Counted from the stretch's first letter, positions 1-9,908 are shown. The stretch is 64,000 bases of DNA from Pacificispira spongiicola (GCF_012926505.1 NZ_JABBNT010000005.1:186001-250000), one strand, 5' to 3'. Notes: generated by a model from the letters alone, not told the origin. Program-made: numbers and translations.

Positions 1-1
1 C

Positions 2-964
2 ACGGCCCGCGCCGGTTCCGATGCCGGATTGGGCGGATTCGGCGCATTCTTCGACCTGAAGGGCGCCGGTTTCAAGGATCCCCTGCTGGTGTCCGGCACG
101 GACGGGGTTGGCACGAAGCTGAAAATCGCCATCGATTCCGACATTCACCACACGGTCGGAATCGATCTGGTCGCGATGTGCGTGAACGACTTGGTCGTCC
201 AGGGGGCGCAGCCGCTGTTTTTCCTCGACTATTTCGCCTGCGGCTGTCTGTCGGTCGATGTGGCGGAACAGGTCGTCAAGGGTATTGCCGACGGCTGCAT
301 CCAGGCGGATTGCGCCCTGGTCGGCGGCGAAACGGCGGAAATGCCGGGCATGTACGGCGACGGCGACTATGACCTCGCCGGGTTCGCGGTCGGCGCGGTC
401 GAACGCGACGCCGTGTTGAGCGCGGATAAGGTCGCGGAAGGCGACGTCCTGGTCGGCATGTCGTCCAGCGGCGTCCATTCCAACGGGTTCAGCCTGGTTC
501 GGCGCGTCCTGTCGCTCGAGGGTCTGGGCTTCGACGCCCCCTGCCCCTGGGAAGACGGTAAAACGGTCGGCGAGGCCCTGCTTGTCCCGACCAAGATTTA
601 TGTACAATCCGCCCTGGCGGCAATCGCAGCGGGCGGCGTTCATGGCATTTGCCACATTACCGGCGGCGGTTTCTACGAAAACCTGCCGCGTATCCTGCCC
701 GATACGCTGGGGTGCCGAATCGATGGCGCAAGTTGGCCGAAGCTGCCGGTCTTCACGTGGTTGGCCGACGCGGGCGGGATTACGCCGCATGAAATGCTGC
801 GCACCTTCAACTGCGGTGTCGGCATGGTAATGGCCGTCGCCCCGGACAGCGTTGAAGCGGTGTGCAAGGCGTTGAGCGATGCCGGTGAGACCGTCACCGT
901 GATCGGCGAGATAGAATCGCGCGATACGCTGGGCCGTCCGGTTCTCGTGGACGGAATCGACTGA
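2..964 (+). CDS. purM: Phosphoribosylformylglycinamidine cyclo-ligase (AIR synthetase), 5' end missing
   Basis: PurM closes FGAM to aminoimidazole ribonucleotide using ATP, the fifth step of de novo purine synthesis in the cytoplasm. The frame is open from the window edge, so the first few dozen residues lie outside. Visible are the N-terminal [11 protein letters not shown] segment, the ATP-binding loop [13 protein letters not shown], the family signature [11 protein letters not shown] and [17 protein letters not shown], followed by a complete C-terminal domain. The stop is four bases before the purN start, so the two genes form a purMN operon, the usual arrangement. Family identity is certain from these motifs; only the start is unknown. 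Confidence 0.97.
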   Translation, partial: TARAGSDAGLGGFGAFFDLKGAGFKDPLLVSGTDGVGTKLKIAIDSDIHHTVGIDLVAMCVNDLVVQGAQPLFFLDYFACGCLSVDVAEQVVKGIADGCIQADCALVGGETAEMPGMYGDGDYDLAGFAVGAVERDAVLSADKVAEGDVLVGMSSSGVHSNGFSLVRRVLSLEGLGFDAPCPWEDGKTVGEALLVPTKIYVQSALAAIAAGGVHGICHITGGGFYENLPRILPDTLGCRIDGASWPKLPVFTWLADAGGITPHEMLRTFNCGVGMVMAVAPDSVEAVCKALSDAGETVTVIGEIESRDTLGRPVLVDGID

Positions 965-968
965 TCCG

Positions 969-1628
969 ATGGCGCAGGAGTCCGGCCGTACCAAGGTCGC
1001 CGTCCTGGCATCCGGCGGCGGCACGAATCTTCAAGCCCTGATCGACGCGGCGGCGGCACCGGATTTTCCGGCGGAAATCTGTCTTGTCCTGACGAATTCC
1101 CCCGGTGCCTATTGCCTGGAACGGGCACGGCAGGCCGGTATTCCGGGCCGCGTGATCGATCACCGCGACTATCCTGACCGCGAAAGCTTCGAACGCGAAA
1201 TCGACTTGGTGCTGCGGGAATACGGAACGGAGATCATCTGTCTTGCGGGGTTCTTGCGTATCCTGACCAGCAGCTTCGTTTCGTTGTGGCTGGATCGCAT
1301 GTTGAACATCCATCCGTCGCTGCTGCCGCATTTCAAGGGGTTGCATACCCATCGCCGCGCCCTGGAGGCGGGCCACGATACGCATGGATGTTCCGTGCAT
1401 CTGGTGCGCCCGGAACTGGACGACGGCCCGTTGATCGTACAGGCGGAAGTCCCCGTCCTACCTGACGATACGGAAGACAGCCTGGGGCAACGCGTGCTGA
1501 CCCGCGAACATGTCATCTACCCGCTGGCCCTGTCGCTCCTGGCAAGCGGTCGAATTGACGTCGCCGGGGATGAAACCAGGATCGACGGCGCGCCGGGGCC
1601 GCTGCTTCTGCATTGGGACGACAAATAG
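969..1628 (+). CDS. purN: Phosphoribosylglycinamide formyltransferase
   Basis: PurN transfers a formyl group from 10-formyl-tetrahydrofolate to GAR in purine synthesis. The 219-residue product opens with the phosphate-binding loop VLASGGGTNLQALIDA and carries the catalytic block NIHPSLLPHFKGLHTH (Asn and His of the formyl-transfer site) followed by HGCSVHLVRPELDDGP with the conserved Asp. Length is normal for the family. It starts four bases after purM stops. The C-terminal 25 residues are slightly longer than in the E. coli enzyme, which is common in alphaproteobacteria. Confidence 0.97.
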   Translation: MAQESGRTKVAVLASGGGTNLQALIDAAAAPDFPAEICLVLTNSPGAYCLERARQAGIPGRVIDHRDYPDRESFEREIDLVLREYGTEIICLAGFLRILTSSFVSLWLDRMLNIHPSLLPHFKGLHTHRRALEAGHDTHGCSVHLVRPELDDGPLIVQAEVPVLPDDTEDSLGQRVLTREHVIYPLALSLLASGRIDVAGDETRIDGAPGPLLLHWDDK

Positions 1629-1642
1629 GCCCACCGGAACAC

Positions 1643-1670
1643 TTGAGCCTGACGCTGGGTTCTGTATAAA
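1643..1670 (+). promoter_or_regulatory. Possible sigma-70-type promoter for the small oxidase subunit gene
   Basis: TTGAGC at 1643-1648 and TATAAA at 1665-1670 are separated by 16 bases. They stand about 80 bases before the next start codon. This is a pattern match by eye, without experimental support. Confidence 0.35.
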
Positions 1671-1752
1671 CGCTGTTGGACCATGACTGCGGCACTCTGG
1701 AAACCGAGATGGGAACCGGGGGCCGCGCAAACGCGGATGGGGAAGGATCAAC

Positions 1753-1896
1753 ATGCACTCCGAACCGGATATGGAATTCACCAAGGCATCGCCGCAGTTC
1801 ACCCAGACGTGGGGCGGCGTGAAACGTCTGATCACGATCGGCGCGATCGGTGTTATCATCGTGCTGGGCCTGATGGCGCTGACGCTGACGCCGTAA
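1753..1896 (+). CDS. Small aa3-type cytochrome c oxidase subunit IV-like membrane protein
   Basis: This is a 47-residue frame preceded by a good ribosome binding site (GGGGAAGGA about six bases upstream). The product has a short charged N-terminus with MEFTKASPQFTQTWGGVKR and one hydrophobic helix (LITIGAIGVIIVLGLMALTL) ending at the C-terminus. This layout, and the FTKASPQF..TW..V..L pattern, match the bacterial aa3 cytochrome c oxidase subunit IV family (Pfam COX4_pro_2), proteins of roughly 40-70 residues that associate with haem-copper oxidases in alphaproteobacteria. No oxidase subunit genes lie nearby, so the partner is inferred. A strong terminator follows 25 bases downstream, which supports a monocistronic gene. 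Confidence 0.7.
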   Translation: MHSEPDMEFTKASPQFTQTWGGVKRLITIGAIGVIIVLGLMALTLTP

Positions 1897-1920
1897 CGGC
1901 TCGCTTCTTCTGAACAAACA

Positions 1921-1952
1921 AAAAGGGCGCCGAGATTTCTCGGCGCCCTTTT
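1921..1952. terminator. Bidirectional rho-independent terminator
   Basis: A perfect 14-base stem (AAAAGGGCGCCGAG, loop of four, then its complement) has A and T tracts on both sides. It lies between the convergent small oxidase subunit gene and ndk and can stop transcription from either direction. Confidence 0.9.
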
Positions 1953-1972
1953 TCTATTCAGATCGCGAAGGA

Positions 1973-2395
1973 TCAGCCGACGATTTCGGCACCCGCGAAG
2001 AAATAGGCGATTTCGATCGCCGCATTTTCCGGCGAGTCGGAACCGTGGGCGGAATTCGCTTCCACGGATTCGCCGAACAGCTTGCGGATCGTGCCGTCTT
2101 CGGCGTTGGCCGGGTTGGTCGCGCCCATGACTTCACGGTTCTTCAGGACGGCGCCTTCGCCTTCCAGAACCTGCACGACGACCGGGCCGGAGGTCATGAA
2201 TTTGACCAGATCCGGGAAGAACGCGCGTTCCTTGTGCACACCATAGAAGGTTTCGGCCTGTTCCTGGGTCATGCGGATGCGCTTCTGGGCAATGATGCGC
2301 AGGCCGGCATCTTCCAGCATCGCATTGATTTTGCCGGTCAGGTTGCGGCGCGTCGCGTCCGGTTTAATGATCGAAAAAGTACGTTCCAGAGCCAT
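1973..2395 (-). CDS. ndk: Nucleoside-diphosphate kinase
   Basis: Ndk equilibrates nucleoside di- and triphosphates through a phospho-histidine. The 140-residue protein has the standard length and begins [14 protein letters not shown]. The active-site segment is [13 protein letters not shown], with the phosphorylated His near residue 117; the nucleotide-binding [13 protein letters not shown] is intact. The frame stays open for 57 codons further upstream, but that part is not ndk-like and the ATG at 2395 matches family starts and has an AGAAGAGA-type site. It is transcribed away from the ABC-F gene and ends at the shared terminator. Confidence 0.97.
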   Translation of the reverse strand: MALERTFSIIKPDATRRNLTGKINAMLEDAGLRIIAQKRIRMTQEQAETFYGVHKERAFFPDLVKFMTSGPVVVQVLEGEGAVLKNREVMGATNPANAEDGTIRKLFGESVEANSAHGSDSPENAAIEIAYFFAGAEIVG

Positions 2396-2597
2396 GGTTG
2401 TCTCTTCTCGTTTCGTTAGTGAGGGCGTCCCGGGCGACTGCCGCAAGGAATGCCGGTGAATTCGGGCCTTTTCGCTTCTGCGAAGGGCGCGGCGCCTTAT
2501 AGACGGCGCGGCGGCGGGCTTCAAGTCCCGGCTTCGTCCACCGGGATCGGTTTCCCGGATTTCCACCGCCCCCCGGTCATGCTATTCGCTGGCCACC

Positions 2598-4520
2598 ATG
2601 TTGAAGATCGAAAATATCACCTATCGCGTCGGTGGGCGCGTTCTGTTCGACGGTGCCTCGGCTCAGGTTCCGGATGGGCACCGCGTCGGCCTCGTCGGCC
2701 CTAACGGAACCGGCAAAACAACTCTGCTGCGCCTGATTTCCGGGGAAATGTCCCCGGATGCGGGATCGATCGACCATGGACCACGCGAATTCGTCGGCAC
2801 GGTCGCGCAGGAAGAACCCGACGGTACCTTGTCGCCCCTGGAAACTGTGTTGGCATCCGACCCGGAACTGGCGGAACTGCGCGCCGCGGCGGAACAAGGG
2901 GCGGCGGAACAGGGGGCGGCGGAACAAGGCAACGACCATCCCGATATCGGTGAAATCCATGCAAGGCTACTCGACCTCGACGGCCATCGGGCGGAAGCGC
3001 GGGCCGCGCGGATCTTGAACGGTCTGGGATTCGACGAAGAAACGATCCACCGCCCGCTTTCCAGTTTTTCCGGTGGGTGGCGGATGCGCGTCGCCCTGGC
3101 AGGCGCGTTGTTCCGGGAGCCGGACATCCTGCTGCTGGACGAACCGACCAACCATTTGGACCTGGAAGCGTCCATGTGGCTGGAAACCTATCTGTCGCGC
3201 TATCCGCGCACCTTGATCATCGTCAGCCATGATCGCGGTTTCCTGAACCGTATCCCGACCGCGATCCTGCATTTAGACGGTGGGCGATTGACCCTCTATA
3301 CCGGCGGCTACGACCGGTTCGAGCGCGCGCGCGCGGAAAAGCAGGCGCGCCAGACCGCCCTTTACGCGAAACAGCAGGAACAGCGTCGCCATATCCAGTC
3401 CTTCGTCGACCGATTCCGCTATAAGGCGTCGAAAGCGCGTCAGGCCCAATCGCGTCTGAAAATGCTGGAAAAGATGGAACCGATCGCCAGCGTCACCGAC
3501 GCCCATACGGTGCGGTTCGACCTGCCCAAGCCGGATATCCTGCCGCCGCCGATCATCACACTGGAAGACGTCGCCGTCGGCTACGACCCGGAAAAGCCGA
3601 TCTTGAAGCGGCTGAACCTGCGTGTCGACATGGACGACCGCATCGCGCTGCTGGGGGCCAACGGTAACGGTAAAACGACACTGCTGAAGCTTCTGTCTGA
3701 CCGGTTGAAACCGATCTCCGGCAAGCTGCGCCGGTCGGGTAAGCTGGAAGTCGGTTATTTCGCCCAGAACCAGATGGAAGAGCTGACCGGCACGCGCACC
3801 CCGGTGGAGGAGTTACAGGCCCTCGAACCCATGGCGGTGGAAGAAAAGCTGCGGTCCCATCTTGGCCGCTTCGGATTCCCGCAGGGCAAGGCGGATACGA
3901 AGATCGCCAGCCTTTCGGGCGGGGAAAAAGCGCGATTGGCCTTGGCCGTCATCTGCCGCCGCAGCCCGCAATTGCTACTGCTCGACGAACCGACCAACCA
4001 TCTGGACATCGATGCACGCCAGGCCCTGATTCAGGCGCTCGCCGCCTATGAAGGCGCGGTCATCCTGGTCAGCCACGACATGCACCTGATCGAAACCTCC
4101 GTCGACCGCCTGCTGCTGGTCGAGGGCGGTACGATGACCCGGTTCGACGGCGATATGGCGGATTACCGGCGTCACCTATTGGAACAACGCCGCCTGCGCG
4201 ACGAGAAGCCGGGAAACGGTGCCCCGCGTGCCGACGCGCAAGAAGACAAGAAAGCCGACCGCCGTACCCGCGCCGACGCCCGCGCCAAACTCGCCCCGCT
4301 CCGCAAGGCGGCGGCGGGTTTGGAAGAACAGTTGGAAAAGCTGACGGCGGAACGCGCCAGGATCGATGTGAAATTGGCCGACCCGGCGCTTTACAACGGT
4401 GACGGCAAGACCCTCGCCGACCTCACCAAATCCGCGTCAGACCTCGACCGCGCCATCGCAAAAACAGAAGATGCGTGGCTACAAGCCCAGGAAACTTTGG
4501 AACGCGCGGAGCAAGTTTAA
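2598..4520 (+). CDS. ABC-F family ATPase (YheS/Uup type)
   Basis: ABC-F proteins carry two ATPase domains, have no membrane part and act on ribosomes, usually to relieve stalled translation. Domain 1 has Walker A GPNGTGKT (about residues 34-41), signature SSFSGGW and Walker B ILLLDEPTNHLD. The linker contains SFVDRFRYKASKARQAQS, typical of the YheS branch. Domain 2 has Walker A GANGNGKTT near residue 355, signature SLSGGEKARLALA and LLLLDEPTNHLD. A charged coiled C-terminal tail (residues 535-640) is the Uup-type extension. An unusual triple AAEQG repeat lies in the arm region near residue 97. There is no hint of antibiotic specificity; a housekeeping translation factor is most likely. Confidence 0.93.
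   Translation: MLKIENITYRVGGRVLFDGASAQVPDGHRVGLVGPNGTGKTTLLRLISGEMSPDAGSIDHGPREFVGTVAQEEPDGTLSPLETVLASDPELAELRAAAEQGAAEQGAAEQGNDHPDIGEIHARLLDLDGHRAEARAARILNGLGFDEETIHRPLSSFSGGWRMRVALAGALFREPDILLLDEPTNHLDLEASMWLETYLSRYPRTLIIVSHDRGFLNRIPTAILHLDGGRLTLYTGGYDRFERARAEKQARQTALYAKQQEQRRHIQSFVDRFRYKASKARQAQSRLKMLEKMEPIASVTDAHTVRFDLPKPDILPPPIITLEDVAVGYDPEKPILKRLNLRVDMDDRIALLGANGNGKTTLLKLLSDRLKPISGKLRRSGKLEVGYFAQNQMEELTGTRTPVEELQALEPMAVEEKLRSHLGRFGFPQGKADTKIASLSGGEKARLALAVICRRSPQLLLLDEPTNHLDIDARQALIQALAAYEGAVILVSHDMHLIETSVDRLLLVEGGTMTRFDGDMADYRRHLLEQRRLRDEKPGNGAPRADAQEDKKADRRTRADARAKLAPLRKAAAGLEEQLEKLTAERARIDVKLADPALYNGDGKTLADLTKSASDLDRAIAKTEDAWLQAQETLERAEQV
2886..2930 (+). repeat. Three tandem 15-bp repeats inside the ABC-F gene
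   Basis: Units at 2886-2900, 2901-2915 and 2916-2930 are nearly identical (GCGGCGGAACAAGGG with third-position changes) and encode AAEQG three times. The 15-bp period keeps the frame, so copy number can change without breaking the gene. Confidence 0.9.
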
Positions 4521-4524
4521 CCGA

Positions 4525-5052
4525 TCAATACCGCCCCAATTGAAGATAGCCTTCCGACAGGACGTCGTAATGGTCGTCATCGAGATAGCGCACGGCTTCG
4601 ATCCGGACGGAATAGAGGTTTCCCTCGCCGCCCGAACAGGGCGCTAGATATCCCGCTTCGCCGATATCGTCCCGGTTTTCGGCTTCCAACCAAACGCCAT
4701 CCGGCATATCGGTCGTGCCGCCCGGCACCGCTGGCAGGTCGACACGCCCATCCTTGGGCGCAACCTCGAAGCCGACAATGCCGTGACCGCCACCGGTCGA
4801 AAGCGGCTCGTAATCTTCATCATTGAAGAAAAGCAAAATAGCGTTTGTCCCGTCGGGTAAGCCGGACAAGCGTAGCGGCGGGGTCGCACCCGCCCCGTCG
4901 AATTCCTGGCACTGTTGCCCATCGGGAATGTGCTTCCCGTCCCAAGCCGAGTCCAAGAATTCAGCGGTCAGGTTAGCGGCAAACACTGCTCCTGCAATCA
5001 GTCCACTGATTAAGGATGCCGAGATAGTGCCTGCGACCCGTCGGATGATCAT
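4525..5052 (-). CDS. Secreted PEBP/YbhB-like hypothetical protein
   Basis: The 175-residue product starts MIIRRVAG and has a signal peptide ending near GAVFA-AN. The mature part has the layout of the phosphatidylethanolamine-binding-protein family: a PPLRLSGLPDGTNAILLFFND segment resembling the PPLxWxGxPxGTxSxAL motif, a HGIVGFEV strand in place of HWVVYNIP, and GYLAPCSGGEGNLYSVRIEA matching the GYxGPxPPxGxHRYxF block. Identity is low, so function is unknown; bacterial members are mostly uncharacterised periplasmic proteins. The ATG at 5052 was preferred over an upstream TTG because GGGGGA precedes it at proper spacing. It converges with the ABC-F gene four bases away. Confidence 0.65.
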   Translation of the reverse strand: MIIRRVAGTISASLISGLIAGAVFAANLTAEFLDSAWDGKHIPDGQQCQEFDGAGATPPLRLSGLPDGTNAILLFFNDEDYEPLSTGGGHGIVGFEVAPKDGRVDLPAVPGGTTDMPDGVWLEAENRDDIGEAGYLAPCSGGEGNLYSVRIEAVRYLDDDHYDVLSEGYLQLGRY

Positions 5053-5138
5053 AGCGTCCCCCAAAAGTATCTAAGAGAATCCTATGTCAGTCCGCGACAG
5101 TCGGTCAAACTGCAGTCTGAAAACGCCAAGCTCTGATG

Positions 5139-7790
5139 TTAACGGAGCGCCGCTTCGATTGCGCCGACGGCACTGGCCGCCTGACTGCCGTCCGGAGCGC
5201 CGCCCTGGGCCATGTCGGGACGACCGCCGCCGCCCTTGCCGCCCATGGCTTCGGAACCGGCACGGACCAGTTGAACCGCATCGAATTTCGAGGTCAGGTC
5301 GTCCGTGACACCGACGACGATGGACGCCTTGCCATCATTCACCGCGATCAGCGCAATGACGCCGGAGCCGAGTTGGCTTTTCAACTGATCGGCCAGAGGC
5401 TTCAGTTCCTTCGGATTGACACCGTCCAGGATGCGGCTGGCGAATTTGGTACCGGCGATGTCCTTCGCGTCGGCCCCCGCCCCGCCGCCACCGGCAGCCA
5501 GCTTGCGCGTCAATTCGGAAACTTCCCGTTCCAGCTTGCGGCGTTCCTCCATTAGCGAGGTGACGCGGTCCGTCAGTTCCGACGGGTTCACCTTCAAGGC
5601 GGCCGAGGCCGCCCGGACGCGCGATTCCTGCGCCGCCAGATAGTCGAAGGCCGCTTGACCGGTCAGGCATTCGATGCGCCGCACACCCGCCGCCACCGCG
5701 CCTTCGCTGACGATATGGAACAGGCCGATATCGCCGGTGCGGCGCACATGGGTGCCACCACAGAGTTCGGTCGAATAGACGTGGCCCGCCTTTTCCGCCT
5801 CATACCCGCCCATTGACACGACGCGGACTTCCTCGCCGTATTTCTCTCCGAACAGGGCGAGCGCCCCGGCCTTGATCGCCTCGTCCGGCGTCATCAGGCG
5901 GGTATCGACGGCCTCGTTCATGCGGATCTGCGCGTTCACGATCCGCTCCACCTGTTCGATTTCGTCCTGGGTCATCGCCTTGGGATGGGCGAAGTCGAAC
6001 CGCATGGCATCGGCCCCGACCTGGGAGCCCTTCTGCGTCACGTGATCGCCGAGAACGCGGCGCAACGCTTCATGCGCCAAATGGGTGACGGAATGGTTCG
6101 CGCGCAGCTTCGTTCGGCGCTCCCCGTCCACCAGCATTTCCAACACGTCGCCGACCTTCAGCGCGCCCGTGGACAGTTTGCCGATATGCAGATGCATGTC
6201 GCCCAGTTTCTTCTGGGTGTCGGTGACGGTGAAGACCGCACCGTCAGCCGTTTTCAGAACGCCCTGGTCGCCCATCTGACCGCCGCTTTCGCCGTAGAAC
6301 GGCGTCTGGTTGGCGATCACGATGGCGTCGTCGCCCTGGGCGATGCTTTTGACCGGCTTTCCGTCCTTTACGATGGCCGAGACGACACCTTCCGCCTTTT
6401 CGGTTTCGTAGCCGAAAAATTCGGTCGCACCGATTTCGTCCTTCAGATCGAACCAGACGCTTTCCGTCGCCGCCTCGCCGGACCCGGCCCAGGCCTTACG
6501 AGCCTTGGCCTTCTGTTCGGCCATGGCCTCGTCATAACCGGCCTCGTCTACCGTGCGCCCCTGGCCGCGCAGGATGTCCTTCGTCAGGTCCAGCGGGAAA
6601 CCGTAGGTATCATAGAGCGTGAAAGCGACCCGGCCCGACAATTCGCCGTCTTCCGGCAGGTCCGCCGTTTCCTCGTCCAGCAGTTTCAGGCCCCGGTCCA
6701 AGGTGGTCTGGAAGCGGGATTCCTCCAGCTTCAACGTCTCGGTGATCAGCGCTTCCGCCCGGCGCAATTCTTCGAAATGGCCACCCATCTGGCCGACGAG
6801 CGACGGAACCAGGCGATGCATCAGCGGGTCTTTCGCGCCCAGCATATGCGCATGGCGCATGGCGCGGCGCATGATACGGCGCAGGACGTAACCGCGCCCC
6901 TCATTCGACGGCAGAACCCCGTCCGCAATCAGGAAGGACGACGCGCGCAGGTGGTCGGTGATGACCTTATGGCTGGCGGCTTGCGGACCGTCCGGATCGA
7001 CGCCGGTCAGGTCGGCCACGGCCTCGATGATCGCGCGCATCAGGTCGATATCGTAGTTGTTGTGCTTGCCCTGCAACACGGCGGCGATGCGTTCCAGGCC
7101 CATGCCGGTGTCGATCGACGGTTTCGGCAGGGTCACGCGGTTGCCCGGTTCGATCTGTTCGAACTGCATGAAGACGAGGTTCCAGATTTCAATGAACCGG
7201 TCGCCGTCCTCTTCCGCACTGCCCGGGGGGCCGCCCCAAATCTTGTCGCCGTGGTCAAAGAAGATTTCGGAACACGGACCGCAGGGGCCGGTATCGCCCA
7301 TCTGCCAGAAGTTATCCGAGGTTGGGATGCGGATGATCTTGTCGTCTGACAGGCCCGCGATCTTCTTCCAAAGGCCGTGCGCCTCGTCGTCTTCGGAATA
7401 GACGGTGACCAGCAGCTTGTCTTTCGGCAGACCGTATTCCTTGGTCACCAAGGTCCAGGCCAGATCGATCGCCTGTTCCTTGAAATAATCACCGAAGGAA
7501 AAGTTCCCCAGCATCTCGAAAAACGTGTGGTGGCGCGCCGTATAGCCGACATTTTCAAGGTCGTTATGCTTCCCGCCCGCGCGCACGCATTTCTGAGAGG
7601 TCGCGGCGCGGCTGTAGTCGCGGTGTTCCTGGCCGGTGAAAACGTTCTTGAACTGCACCATCCCGGCATTGGTGAACATCAAGGTCGGATCGTTGCGCGG
7701 GACCAACGGCGAACTGTCCACGACCTCGTGGCCGTTCTTCGCGAAGAAGTCCAGGAATTTGGCGCGGATGTCGTTGGCGCTCGCCACCAT
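5139..7790 (-). CDS. alaS: Alanine--tRNA ligase
   Basis: AlaRS charges tRNA-Ala and edits mischarged Ser and Gly. The 883-residue protein has the class II catalytic domain from the N-terminus ([18 protein letters not shown], then [21 protein letters not shown]), the editing domain with zinc ligands [11 protein letters not shown] near residue 570 and CGGTHV near 670, a coiled segment, and the C-terminal DHHA1 domain ending [15 protein letters not shown]. Length equals that of well studied AlaRS enzymes. It stands alone, downstream of no other gene, with its own upstream region of about 160 bases shared with the end of the polyamine operon. Confidence 0.98.
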   Translation of the reverse strand: MVASANDIRAKFLDFFAKNGHEVVDSSPLVPRNDPTLMFTNAGMVQFKNVFTGQEHRDYSRAATSQKCVRAGGKHNDLENVGYTARHHTFFEMLGNFSFGDYFKEQAIDLAWTLVTKEYGLPKDKLLVTVYSEDDEAHGLWKKIAGLSDDKIIRIPTSDNFWQMGDTGPCGPCSEIFFDHGDKIWGGPPGSAEEDGDRFIEIWNLVFMQFEQIEPGNRVTLPKPSIDTGMGLERIAAVLQGKHNNYDIDLMRAIIEAVADLTGVDPDGPQAASHKVITDHLRASSFLIADGVLPSNEGRGYVLRRIMRRAMRHAHMLGAKDPLMHRLVPSLVGQMGGHFEELRRAEALITETLKLEESRFQTTLDRGLKLLDEETADLPEDGELSGRVAFTLYDTYGFPLDLTKDILRGQGRTVDEAGYDEAMAEQKAKARKAWAGSGEAATESVWFDLKDEIGATEFFGYETEKAEGVVSAIVKDGKPVKSIAQGDDAIVIANQTPFYGESGGQMGDQGVLKTADGAVFTVTDTQKKLGDMHLHIGKLSTGALKVGDVLEMLVDGERRTKLRANHSVTHLAHEALRRVLGDHVTQKGSQVGADAMRFDFAHPKAMTQDEIEQVERIVNAQIRMNEAVDTRLMTPDEAIKAGALALFGEKYGEEVRVVSMGGYEAEKAGHVYSTELCGGTHVRRTGDIGLFHIVSEGAVAAGVRRIECLTGQAAFDYLAAQESRVRAASAALKVNPSELTDRVTSLMEERRKLEREVSELTRKLAAGGGGAGADAKDIAGTKFASRILDGVNPKELKPLADQLKSQLGSGVIALIAVNDGKASIVVGVTDDLTSKFDAVQLVRAGSEAMGGKGGGGRPDMAQGGAPDGSQAASAVGAIEAALR

Positions 7791-7900
7791 GATGATCTGT
7801 CCTCAAAAAACCTAATGATACCCAGGAAAATGTGGGTTTGAGTAAGTAGCGATCAAGCGTCCCCTTGTCCAGTACACCAAACCGCACCGGTCGAAAAGGA

Positions 7901-7928
7901 AACCGGCCCGCACACTGGCGGGCCGGTT
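7901..7928 (-). terminator. Terminator of the polyamine transporter operon
   Basis: An 11-base perfect stem (AACCGGCCCGC and its complement, six-base loop) stands just after the binding-protein gene on the minus strand and is followed by a TTTCCTTTT stretch. It separates the operon from alaS. Confidence 0.85.
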
Positions 7929-7954
7929 CCAATTTAACGGACTGTCAGTGACGA

Positions 7955-8989
7955 TTATTTCGTCAGTTCGGTCCAAATCGCGGTCCGGAACTTCTGCGAT
8001 TCCGGCGGGCATTCCTTCGTGAACACACCCTTGCCGGCAAATTCCGCCGGGACGACGATTTCCGGCGCCGTCTTCATGTCTTCCGGCATGAATTCGTCGG
8101 AGCCCATAATGCCGTTGGAATACCGGGCGAAGGCCGAAATCAGAGCGGCGTTTTCCGGCGCCATGATGTAGTTCATGAACAATTTCGCGTTTTCGACGTT
8201 CTGAGCGTCCGCCAGGATCGCGACGTTGTCCATCCACACCGGATAGCCGGTCACCGGGTAGCCGTAGACGACATCCGGGTTGTTCAGACGGGCGCGGAAG
8301 GTCGACCCGTTCCAGTTCACGCTGGCCATCAGGTCACCCTTGGACAGCTTTTCCGTCGTGCCGTAGTCCATGGCGATCCATTTCGGCTTCGCGGCCATCA
8401 GGATGTCGCGCACTTCCTTCAGCTTTTCCTTGTCCGTCGTGCACTGTTCGGCACCGACATACAGTTCGGCCATCGTCATGACGTCGTTCATTTCCGGAAC
8501 GACGTTGACCTTGCCGACCAGTTCTTCCGGCGGATTCAGGAAGATGTCGGCCGTGTTCGGATCGCCGGAATAGACCGACGTATTGACGGCAACGCCCGTC
8601 GTGCCCCACTGCCACGGAACCGTGTAATGACGACCCGGATCGAATTCGACATCGACCCATTTCGGATCCATGTATTTGAAGTTTTCCATCTGGTCCGGGC
8701 GCGCTTCCATCAGCAGGCCCTTGCCGACATAAATCTGGATATAGCTGGCCGACGGCACGACGATGTCAAAACCATGGCCGCCCGCTTCGATCTTCGTCAG
8801 CGCGGTGGTGTTGCTGTCATAGTCCGTAACAGTGACTTCGACGCCGTATTCCTTGGAAAACTTCTCAATCAGGTCGGGGTTGGTGTAGTTGCCCCAGTTG
8901 TAGATATTCAGGCTTCCTTCGGCGAAGGCCGGCCCGGCCGAAGCGACCATCGCAGCCACGGCAATGCCGCCGATCCGTTTCACATCCAT
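7955..8989 (-). CDS. Spermidine/putrescine-type ABC transporter substrate-binding protein
   Basis: This periplasmic protein of 344 residues delivers a polyamine to the ABC importer encoded upstream in the operon. It starts MDVKRIGGIAVAAMVASA with a signal peptide cleaved near AFA-EG, followed by the PotD/PotF hallmark LNIYNWGNYTNPDLIEKF and VTVTDYDSNTTALTKIEAG. Later blocks such as VPWQWGTTGVAVN and MNDVMTMAELYVG fit SBP_bac_8-type polyamine receptors. The frame is open 21 codons further upstream, but the ATG at 8989 has GGGAGT at good spacing and begins the signal peptide. It is the last gene of the operon. Whether the ligand is putrescine, spermidine or another amine cannot be read from sequence. 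Confidence 0.9.
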   Translation of the reverse strand: MDVKRIGGIAVAAMVASAGPAFAEGSLNIYNWGNYTNPDLIEKFSKEYGVEVTVTDYDSNTTALTKIEAGGHGFDIVVPSASYIQIYVGKGLLMEARPDQMENFKYMDPKWVDVEFDPGRHYTVPWQWGTTGVAVNTSVYSGDPNTADIFLNPPEELVGKVNVVPEMNDVMTMAELYVGAEQCTTDKEKLKEVRDILMAAKPKWIAMDYGTTEKLSKGDLMASVNWNGSTFRARLNNPDVVYGYPVTGYPVWMDNVAILADAQNVENAKLFMNYIMAPENAALISAFARYSNGIMGSDEFMPEDMKTAPEIVVPAEFAGKGVFTKECPPESQKFRTAIWTELTK

Positions 8990-9056
8990 CTTGTTAGACT
9001 CCCTGCTTATTGGAAAAAGCCCCTCGCCCCACGCGTGGGCCTCCTCATTCACATGC

Positions 9057-9908
9057 TCACTCTTTCTTACTCGTCAGGAAAAAGATGGTGGTGAGCAAAA
9101 CCACCGTAATGGCGAGCAGCGCCGTGGAAATCGCATTGATCTCCGGCGTGATCGCACGTCGCAACTGACCCAGCATATAAGTGGGCAGCGTATCCTGTCC
9201 CGCCGCCTTCACGAGTTCCGTAATGACGACGTCATCCAGCGAGATGACGAAGGCCAACATCGCCCCCGCCACGATGCCCGGCGTCATCAACGGCAAGGTG
9301 ATCCGCCGGAACGCCTGAATCGGTGTGGCGTAGAGATCTGACGCGGCCGCTTCCAGCGTCTTGTCCATCCCTTCCAGCCGCGCACGGATCGGCAGATAGG
9401 CGAATGGAATACAGAAAGCCGCATGCGCCGCGATCAAATAGATCAGCCCCGTATAACCGGTGGCGACCTTGATCATGGCGAAGAATACCAGCAGTGCGAC
9501 GCCGGTGACGATTTCCGGCACCATCAGCGGCTGGTTGATCAGCACGTAGATCAGGGTCTGCCCCCGGAAAGGCTGGGTCCGCGTTGTTCCCAAGGCGGCG
9601 AGAACCGCCAGCACGGTCGCGATACCGGAAGCGCAGGCGGCAACAATCAAACTGCGAACCGTCACGTCCTTCACCAGATCGTTCGACCACGCGCTGACAT
9701 ACCAACGCCAGGAAAAACCTTGCCAGACAGCAATGGAATCCCCCGCATTGAAGGAATAGAACGCCATCGGAAACAACGGCGCATACAGCGCGATGAAGCA
9801 GATTACCGCAATGGTCGTGAAGCCCGGCATGGTGCGGACATCAAAGCGTTTGGACTGCGCTCGTTCGGCGGCCCGGCGCAAGACGTCGTCGGACAGCGTA
9901 TCAGCCAT
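9057..9908 (-). CDS. Polyamine ABC transporter permease (PotC/PotI type)
   Basis: This is one of two inner-membrane subunits of the importer. The 283-residue protein has about six hydrophobic helices, and near residue 195 the ATPase-contacting EAA loop LEAAASDLYATPIQAFRRIT..P, as expected for the PotC/PotI branch. The ATG at 9908 is preceded by GGAAGGAGGGAAG, a strong ribosome site; it overlaps the end of the preceding permease gene by eight bases, so translation is probably coupled. An upstream in-frame start would extend it by 11 residues with no support. Confidence 0.92.
   Translation of the reverse strand: MADTLSDDVLRRAAERAQSKRFDVRTMPGFTTIAVICFIALYAPLFPMAFYSFNAGDSIAVWQGFSWRWYVSAWSNDLVKDVTVRSLIVAACASGIATVLAVLAALGTTRTQPFRGQTLIYVLINQPLMVPEIVTGVALLVFFAMIKVATGYTGLIYLIAAHAAFCIPFAYLPIRARLEGMDKTLEAAASDLYATPIQAFRRITLPLMTPGIVAGAMLAFVISLDDVVITELVKAAGQDTLPTYMLGQLRRAITPEINAISTALLAITVVLLTTIFFLTSKKE

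Noticed and set aside
5985-7349. 454-codon open frame opposite alaS
   Set aside because: Antisense shadow; alaS motifs on the other strand are complete.
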